From Clostridium sp. CAG:221 (GTDB taxonomy: Bacteria > Bacillota > Clostridia > Clostridiales > Clostridiaceae): 10,171 bases of DNA. Where the stretch lies: positions 1-10,171 of the forward strand of contig FR883403.1 in the NCBI GenBank assembly GCA_000435835.1, written 5' to 3'. The notes under the pieces are model-generated. The model did no database searches and was not told the DNA's origin. It saw only the letters and a program-made list of their open reading frames with translations. Every line of letters starts with the position of its first letter. The stretch's first letter is position 1. Positions 6,010-10,171 of the stretch are shown here, piece after piece. The position numbers were made by a program, and so were the translations under genes.

Positions 6010-6039
6010 ATTATAACCGTTTTTTTATTTAAATGTAAA
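6010..6039 (-). promoter_or_regulatory. Candidate promoter for the 224-residue protein
   Basis: The minus strand shows TTTACA (6039-6034), an 18-base spacer containing an A7 tract, and TATAAT (6015-6010). The predicted leader is about 60 bases. Confidence 0.65.
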
Positions 6040-6070
6040 AATTTTATGAAAACTCTAATTAATTTCCGAA

Positions 6071-6099
6071 TTGAATGTTAATATGTTTCGTAATATAAA
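6071..6099 (+). promoter_or_regulatory. Candidate promoter for the HNH-type gene
   Basis: TTGAAT (6071-6076), a 17-base spacer and TATAAA (6094-6099), about 30 bases ahead of the TTG start. Confidence 0.65.
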
Positions 6100-6129
6100 T
6101 TAATTTATATAGATAAAGGGGGCAAGAGT

Positions 6130-6534
6130 TTGTATAAGTGTAGTATTTGTGGAGAAAAAGCTGATGTGCATCATATTGTTTATAGAAGTGAGGGTGGTTT
6201 TGATATAGAGCTCAACTATAAGTATCTTTGTGCTCTTCATCATCGTGGAAAATGTGGTCCCCATCAAAACAAAATGATTGACTTGCAATACAAGCTTGAA
6301 TTACAGCAAAAACTATACGAGATTTTACCAAAAAAGTACTACTGGCCTAAAGAATTATCAATTATACTAGGAGTCCATAATGGAGCTCTTAAACGATTAT
6401 TAAAAGATTTAAAACTATATAAGGAAGGCTTTAAAAAGGATGATATTATTTGGAAACTAATGGGATGTAGATTATATAACTACGAATCCTTAGACGAATT
6501 AGCCTTTGACTTATTAGAGTTAGACTATATTTAA
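6130..6534 (+). CDS. Small HNH/treble-clef protein with a C-terminal helix-turn-helix-like region
   Basis: A 134-residue protein. Residues 1-48 form an HNH-like treble clef: CxxC (Cys4, Cys7), an ADVHHI strand (His14, His15), Asn29, and LCALHH (Cys34, His37, His38). Cysteines and a histidine would hold zinc, while His14/15, Asn29 and His38 are the plausible HNH catalytic set. Residues 73-95 (ELSIILGVHNGALKRLLKDL) look like a helix-turn-helix, which would give DNA binding. HNH domains are mostly DNA nucleases in phage, restriction and homing systems, but small stand-alone clostridial versions are poorly characterised. The start is TTG, seven bases after GGGGG, with no better in-frame start nearby. 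It has its own promoter and terminator. It could instead be a zinc-finger regulator without nuclease activity. Confidence 0.75.
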   Translation: MYKCSICGEKADVHHIVYRSEGGFDIELNYKYLCALHHRGKCGPHQNKMIDLQYKLELQQKLYEILPKKYYWPKELSIILGVHNGALKRLLKDLKLYKEGFKKDDIIWKLMGCRLYNYESLDELAFDLLELDYI

Positions 6535-6563
6535 ACTGCTATTATAATATATTTATTAAAGAA

Positions 6564-6589
6564 AAGAGGAAGCTTTCAAGCTTCCTCTT
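6564..6589 (+). terminator. Terminator after the HNH-type gene
   Basis: A perfect 11-bp stem (6564-6574 with 6579-6589) with loop TTCA lies 30 bases past the stop. The 3' flank is T-rich (ATATGTTATATATTTTT) but not a pure T run. Confidence 0.7.
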
Positions 6590-6611
6590 ATATGTTATAT
6601 ATTTTTCTTAT

Positions 6612-6650
6612 AAAAATAAAAAATGCATAAACCTATTCCTAGGCTTACGC
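6612..6650 (-). terminator. Second minus-strand terminator downstream of the tRNA pair
   Basis: On the minus strand an 11-bp stem (6640-6650 with 6625-6635, two G-U pairs, loop GGAA) is followed by ATTTTTTATTTTT. Read on the plus strand the two wobble positions become A-C mismatches, so it is oriented. It lies far behind the tRNAs and probably catches read-through. The rest of 6590-6838 is AT-rich with no gene visible. Confidence 0.65.
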
Positions 6651-6767
6651 ACTCCTACTACGCTAATATTTATATATACATATACTTTTTATTCTTACAT
6701 AATTATTTTATTACAATATTTTAACTTTTTTCAATACTTTTTTCTTTTTAATTTTATAAATTCATAA

Positions 6768-6793
6768 CAAAAAGGAACTTCATTAGAAGCTCC
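6768..6793 (-). terminator. Terminator after tRNA-Gly
   Basis: On the minus strand an 8-bp stem (6786-6793 with 6774-6781, one G-U pair, loop TAAT) is followed by TTTTTGTT, about 45 bases past the tRNA-Gly CCA end. Confidence 0.75.
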
Positions 6794-6795
6794 AT

Positions 6796-6831
6796 CAGTT
6801 ATTCTTCATTCATCACTGTTAATTCTTAATT
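6796..6831. repeat. Short patch resembling the riboswitch-inserted repeat
   Basis: Contains CATTCATCACTG and TTAATTCTTAATT, close to the units of the palindrome at 4864-4944, and an imperfect direct repeat (CAGTTATTCTT / CTGTTAATTCTT). It lies between tRNA-Gly and its terminator. It may be a decayed partial copy; AT-rich chance similarity is possible. Confidence 0.4.
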
Positions 6832-6838
6832 GGATAAA

Positions 6839-6914
6839 TGGAGCGGTAAACGGGACTCGAACCCGCAACGTTCACCTTGGGAAGGTGACACTCTGCCAAT
6901 TGAGTCATTACCGC
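6839..6914 (-). tRNA. tRNA-Gly (anticodon CCC)
   Basis: A 76-nt cloverleaf with encoded CCA. The acceptor GCGGTAA/TTACCGC and D stem ACTC/GAGT are paired, and the anticodon stem TCACC/GGTGA holds loop TTCCCAA, giving anticodon CCC for GGG. The T stem GCGGG/CCCGT has one G-U pair. It lies five bases downstream of tRNA-Leu in the same transcript. Confidence 0.95.
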
Positions 6915-6919
6915 TTAAA

Positions 6920-7004
6920 TGGTGCAGGTGAAGGGAGTCGAACCCTTACACCGGTTGGCGCTAGATCCTAAGTCTAGTGCGTCTGCCAATTCCGCCACAC
7001 CTGC
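6920..7004 (-). tRNA. tRNA-Leu (anticodon UAG)
   Basis: An 85-nt class II tRNA with a long variable arm and encoded CCA. The acceptor is GCAGGTG/CACCTGC, and the anticodon stem CTAGA/TCTAG holds loop CTTAGGA, giving anticodon UAG (CUN codons). First gene of the minus-strand tRNA pair. Confidence 0.96.
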
Positions 7005-7015
7005 TTGATGATTTA

Positions 7016-7044
7016 ATTTTACCATTTATTGTAAAGTAATGCAA
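7016..7044 (-). promoter_or_regulatory. Promoter of the tRNA-Leu/tRNA-Gly unit
   Basis: On the minus strand TTGCAT (7044-7039), 17 bases, TAAAAT (7021-7016), about 12 bases before tRNA-Leu. It is back to back with the thrS promoter. Confidence 0.75.
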
Positions 7045-7069
7045 TATTTATTTTAACATTTTTTCAATA

Positions 7070-7098
7070 TTGACATATTTTAATTTGATACATATAAT
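7070..7098 (+). promoter_or_regulatory. Consensus promoter of the thrS leader
   Basis: TTGACA (7070-7075), a 17-base spacer and TATAAT (7093-7098): a perfect vegetative promoter. Transcription would start near 7105 and yield a leader of about 280 bases containing the T-box. Confidence 0.92.
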
Positions 7099-7104
7099 TA
7101 TCTT

Positions 7105-7352
7105 AAATATGAAAATACTATGATGAGAAAAGTAAACTAAAGGTATATTTCCAGAGAGAATCTGCAATAGCTGGAAGCAGATTTAAATGAAATTAGTTGA
7201 AAACTAACTCGGAGTGACTCTAATCCAGTCCGTTTGTCATCACGTTACGATGATTCTTAAGTGGCCTATTATTTTAGGCAATTAAGGGTGGAACCACGGG
7301 AATATATGCTCTCGTCCCTTTTCTATAGGAAAAGAGACGATGAGCTTTTTTT
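7105..7352 (+). promoter_or_regulatory. T-box leader for threonine
   Basis: A tRNA-sensing leader. The T-box sequence AAGGGTGGAACCACGGG is at 7284-7300, an AGAGA element with distal loop follows 7153, and Stem I has the pair AACTAA (7135-7140) with TTAGTT (7193-7198). Just below it, an AGTA on the 5' side faces GAAAACT, so the likely specifier is ACT (7203-7205), a threonine codon that agrees with the gene downstream. Uncharged tRNA-Thr should stabilise the antiterminator and allow thrS transcription. Confidence 0.93.
7308..7352 (+). terminator. T-box-controlled terminator ahead of thrS
   Basis: A long hairpin pairs GCTC, TCGTC and CTTTTC of 7308-7323 with GAAAAG, GACGA and GAGC of 7329-7345, with small bulges, followed by seven T. 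The CGTCCC of its 5' arm is the partner that the T-box sequence would take in the antiterminator. Confidence 0.88.
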
Positions 7353-7386
7353 ATTTTTAAAATACATAATGAAAGGACGAAAAAAC

Positions 7387-9318
7387 ATGATTAAAATAAC
7401 TTTAAAAGATGGATCTGTTAGAGAAGTTGCTAAAGGTTCATCAATCTTAGACGTTGCAAAATCAATTAGCGAAGGTTTAGCTAGAAATGCACAATGTGGA
7501 AAAGTAAATGGAGAAGTTAAAGATTTAAGAACTATATTAAATGAAGACTGTGCTCTTGAAATCTGTACATTTGATAGTCAAGAAGGAAAAGATGCTGTAA
7601 GACACAGTGTTTCTCACGTATTAGCTGCTGCTGTAAAAAGATTATTCCCAGAAGCTAAAATAGCTATAGGACCATCAATAGAAAATGGATTCTACTATGA
7701 CTTTGATACAGAAAAAGCTTTCACAGCTGACGATTTAGTTAAAATAGAAGATGAAATGAGAAAAATAATTAAGGAAAATCCTGCTATAGAAAGATTTGAA
7801 CTTCCAAGAAACGAAGCTTTAGAACTTATGAAGGATGAGCCTTACAAAGTTGAATTAATAAACGATTTAGCTGAAGATGAAATAATATCATTCTACAAAA
7901 TAGGTGATTTTACAGATCTTTGCGCTGGTCCTCACGTAATGTCATTAAAGAATATAAAAGCTGTTAAATTACTTAGAAGTGCTGGTGCTTACTGGAAAGG
8001 TGACGAAAAAAACAAGATGCTTTCTAGAATTTACGGTACTGCATTCTTAAAGAAAGCTGATTTAGATGCTTACTTAGAAGCATTAGAAGAAGCTAAAAAG
8101 AGAGATCACAACAAATTAGGTAGAGAACTTGGAATCTTTACAACTGACGAAAAGGTTGGTCAAGGTTTACCACTATTCATGCCTAAGGGAGCTAAGATAT
8201 TCCAAACTCTTCAAAGATGGATTGAAGATGAAGAAGAAAGAAGAGGATATGTTTTAACTAAGACTCCTTTCATGTCTAAAAATGATTTATTCAAGGCTTC
8301 AGGACATTGGGATCACTATAAAGATGGAATGTTTGTTTTAGGTGACGAAGAACAAGATAATGAAGTTATGGCCTTAAGACCAATGACTTGTCCATTCCAA
8401 TTTACAGTATACAATGCAGAACAACACAGCTACAGAGACCTTCCAATCAGATATGCTGAAACTTCTACACTATTTAGAAAAGAAGCTTCAGGAGAAATGC
8501 ACGGTCTTATAAGAGTAAGACAATTTACATTATCTGAAGGACATATAATCTGTACTCCTGAACAATTAGAATCAGAATTTAAAGAAGTTATTGATTTAAT
8601 TAACTATGTTATGAGTACTTTAGGAATTGATGGAGATATATCTTACAGATTCTCTAAATGGGATCCAAGCAACACTGAAAAGTATATTAACAACCCAGAA
8701 GCTTGGGAAGCTACTCAAAACCAAATGAGAACTATATTAGATCACTTAAATATAGATTATGTTGAAGCTGAAGGTGAAGCAGCATTCTACGGACCAAAGC
8801 TTGATATACAATTTAAGAACGTTCATGGTAAAGAAGATACTATCATCACAGTTCAAATTGACTTTGCTTTAGGTGAGAGATTAGGAATGTCTTACATTGA
8901 TAAAGATGGTAACAAGAAAATACCATTCGTTATTCATAGATCATCAATTGGATGTTATGAAAGAACTATTGCTATGCTTATAGAAAAATATGCTGGTGCA
9001 TTCCCAACTTGGTTAGCTCCAGTTCAAGTTAAGGTATTACCTTTATCAGATAAGTACAATGACTACACTGCTAAAGTTGTAAGTGAATTAAGAAACAATG
9101 GAATCAGAGTTGAAGCTGACTACAGAACTGAAAAAATTGGTTATAAAATTAGAGAAGCTAGACTTGAAAGAGTTCCTTACATCTTCGTTGTAGGTGAAAA
9201 AGAAGAAGCTAACAATGAAGTTGCTGTAAGAAGCAGAAAGAATGGAGAAGAAGGTCCAATAGCTTTAAATACTATTGTTGCTAGAATTTCTGAAGAAATA
9301 GCTAAAAAAGAACGTTAA
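7387..9318 (+). CDS. thrS: Threonyl-tRNA synthetase
   Basis: Charges tRNA-Thr with threonine in the cytoplasm; a class II synthetase, normally a homodimer. The 643-residue protein has a TGS domain (about 1-62), an editing domain with the zinc-site set His73, His77 (HSVSH), Cys179 and His183 (CAGPH), a class II catalytic core with zinc ligands Cys335 (RPMTCP), His386 (SEGHIIC) and His517 (VIHRSS), motif 2 FRKEASGEMHGLIRVRQF (363-380), and a C-terminal anticodon-binding domain (about 545-643). All key residues and the full length are present. The reading frame stays open upstream to 7261, but that part lies inside the T-box and terminator; ATG 7387, with AAAGGA upstream and the TGS domain starting at once, is the true start. 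C-ending codons (TTC, TAC, AAC, CAC) are more frequent than in neighbouring genes, as expected for high expression. Confidence 0.98.
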   Translation: MIKITLKDGSVREVAKGSSILDVAKSISEGLARNAQCGKVNGEVKDLRTILNEDCALEICTFDSQEGKDAVRHSVSHVLAAAVKRLFPEAKIAIGPSIENGFYYDFDTEKAFTADDLVKIEDEMRKIIKENPAIERFELPRNEALELMKDEPYKVELINDLAEDEIISFYKIGDFTDLCAGPHVMSLKNIKAVKLLRSAGAYWKGDEKNKMLSRIYGTAFLKKADLDAYLEALEEAKKRDHNKLGRELGIFTTDEKVGQGLPLFMPKGAKIFQTLQRWIEDEEERRGYVLTKTPFMSKNDLFKASGHWDHYKDGMFVLGDEEQDNEVMALRPMTCPFQFTVYNAEQHSYRDLPIRYAETSTLFRKEASGEMHGLIRVRQFTLSEGHIICTPEQLESEFKEVIDLINYVMSTLGIDGDISYRFSKWDPSNTEKYINNPEAWEATQNQMRTILDHLNIDYVEAEGEAAFYGPKLDIQFKNVHGKEDTIITVQIDFALGERLGMSYIDKDGNKKIPFVIHRSSIGCYERTIAMLIEKYAGAFPTWLAPVQVKVLPLSDKYNDYTAKVVSELRNNGIRVEADYRTEKIGYKIREARLERVPYIFVVGEKEEANNEVAVRSRKNGEEGPIALNTIVARISEEIAKKER

Positions 9319-9334
9319 TCTTTATCTTAATAAA

Positions 9335-9367
9335 AATAGATCATGACAAAAGTCATGGTCTATTTTT
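9335..9367. terminator. Bidirectional terminator between thrS and the HAD gene
   Basis: A 13-bp stem (9335-9347 with 9352-9364, one G-T pair, loop AAAA) with a T run after it on the plus strand and TTTTTATT on the minus strand. It lies between the two convergent stop codons and can serve both genes. Confidence 0.9.
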
Positions 9368-9377
9368 TACTTCTCTT

Positions 9378-10064
9378 TTATTTTAATAATTCTCTAAGCT
9401 GAAATAATGATTTAATTTCATATGTAGGCTTAATATTTGTATTATTAATATATTCATTTGGATTATACCAACATGTATCAATTCCTGCATTTATACCACC
9501 TTGTATATCTGAAGTAAGGCTATCCCCTACCATTAATACTTTATTCTTATCATTATAACCTATTTTATCAAGAGCATGATGGAATATTTCTGCATTTGGT
9601 TTAGATATAGCGACTTCTTCAGAAATTATTATATCTTTAAAATATTTTGCTATTTTAGATTTTCTTACTCTCTTATCTTGTACCTTAGTAAGTCCATTAG
9701 TGATAATTATTAGTTTATACTTTTCCTTCAGTTCTTCCAATAGTTCTATACTTTCATCATATAAAAAGGAAGCTTCTGATAAATAATCCATATATAACTC
9801 TGCTATCTCATATTCATCTAATTTAATTGATAATTTGTCTGCTAATCTTCTAAATCTTTCTACCTTAAGCTTTTCCTGAGTTATAAGTCCCTCTTCAAAT
9901 TCTCTCCAAATCTTTGTATTGATTTCATGATATATTTTAAAATGATAATCTTCATCATATTCTATTCCCATATCAATCATTGCTTTTCTAAAAGCTTCTC
10001 TCTCTGACTTTTTAAAGTCAAACAAAGTTTCATCTGCATCAAATAATATTACTTCATACTTCAT
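9378..10064 (-). CDS. HAD-superfamily hydrolase, YjjG-like nucleotidase
   Basis: A 228-residue cytoplasmic phosphatase with an HAD core and a helical cap (about 17-100). All four HAD motifs are visible: DADET (nucleophile Asp9, acid/base Asp11), ITNG (Thr122), SKPN (Lys155) and GDSLTSD (Asp181, Asp186). The FDADETLFDF start, the cap length and GLTKVQDKRVRKS after motif II fit the YjjG/YfnB group, which in E. coli dephosphorylates pyrimidine 5'-monophosphates including non-canonical ones and is thought to clean up the nucleotide pool. The ATG has a GGAGGG ribosome site. It is a single gene, convergent with thrS. The superfamily is certain; the substrate is inferred. Confidence 0.9.
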   Translation of the reverse strand: MKYEVILFDADETLFDFKKSEREAFRKAMIDMGIEYDEDYHFKIYHEINTKIWREFEEGLITQEKLKVERFRRLADKLSIKLDEYEIAELYMDYLSEASFLYDESIELLEELKEKYKLIIITNGLTKVQDKRVRKSKIAKYFKDIIISEEVAISKPNAEIFHHALDKIGYNDKNKVLMVGDSLTSDIQGGINAGIDTCWYNPNEYINNTNIKPTYEIKSLFQLRELLK

Positions 10065-10110
10065 TTCTTTCCCTCCAGCATTTTCTTATTTTATTATTTC
10101 ACCATAATAA

Positions 10111-10140
10111 TTTATAATACTTTCTTCTATAGGAGTACAA
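10111..10140 (-). promoter_or_regulatory. Weak candidate promoter of the HAD gene
   Basis: On the minus strand TTGTAC (10140-10135), 18 bases, TATAAA (10116-10111), about 45 bases before the ATG. Both boxes are imperfect, so this is tentative. Confidence 0.4.
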
Positions 10141-10171
10141 AAGTGGCTTCGCCACGCTCCCTTCGGGAATT

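Noticed and set aside
6130..6534. Homing endonuclease of a group I intron
   Set aside because: No intron core, split gene or phage context is seen around it.
7261..7386. N-terminal extension of thrS, 42 codons in the same frame
   Set aside because: It lies wholly within the T-box and its terminator, starts at a GTG without a ribosome site, and the TGS domain begins directly at ATG 7387.

Overview
The window is AT-rich throughout, with strong GGAGG/AGGTG-type ribosome sites, a SAM-I riboswitch, a T-box leader and many U-tailed terminator hairpins. Together with clostridial-type proteins (a SigI/RsgI-related regulator, a class D-like sortase, an NhaC-superfamily carrier) this points to a low-GC Firmicute, most likely Clostridium sensu stricto. 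The species cannot be fixed from the sequence alone.

Layout. (1) 1-2655, minus strand: an apparent operon of sortase, then a membrane protein joining a sigma-I C-terminal domain to an RsgI-type anti-sigma module, then the pseudouridine synthase RluF, closed by a terminator at the left edge. (2) 2715-3466, plus strand: a small basic ORF and ispF of the MEP isoprenoid pathway. ispF converges on an NhaC-superfamily carrier (3448-4731, minus), and one perfect hairpin that lies inside both coding ends serves both genes. (3) 4766-5054, minus: promoter, SAM-I riboswitch and terminator controlling the carrier, which makes it a likely methionine transporter rather than a plain Na+/H+ antiporter. The aptamer is odd: P3 carries an 81-nt repeat-like palindrome and P4 appears to be absent. 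(4) 5108-5263: tRNA-Lys(CUU) with its own consensus promoter and terminator. (5) 5269-6589: an unrecognised 224-residue protein (minus) divergent from a small HNH/treble-clef protein (plus). (6) 6612-7044, minus: tRNA-Leu(UAG) then tRNA-Gly(CCC) with promoter and terminators. (7) 7070-9367, plus: consensus promoter, threonine T-box leader and thrS. (8) 9378-10064, minus: a YjjG-like HAD nucleotidase sharing a bidirectional terminator with thrS. The right edge holds short GC-rich hairpins.

Most of the window is housekeeping. The parts most worth a second look are the SigI-C/RsgI fusion encoded with a sortase, which contains both halves of a known sigma/anti-sigma interface in one membrane protein without a sigma-2 domain or a visible Asn-Pro cleavage site, and the restructured SAM riboswitch. 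Functions are read from motifs and remembered family knowledge; no search was run.
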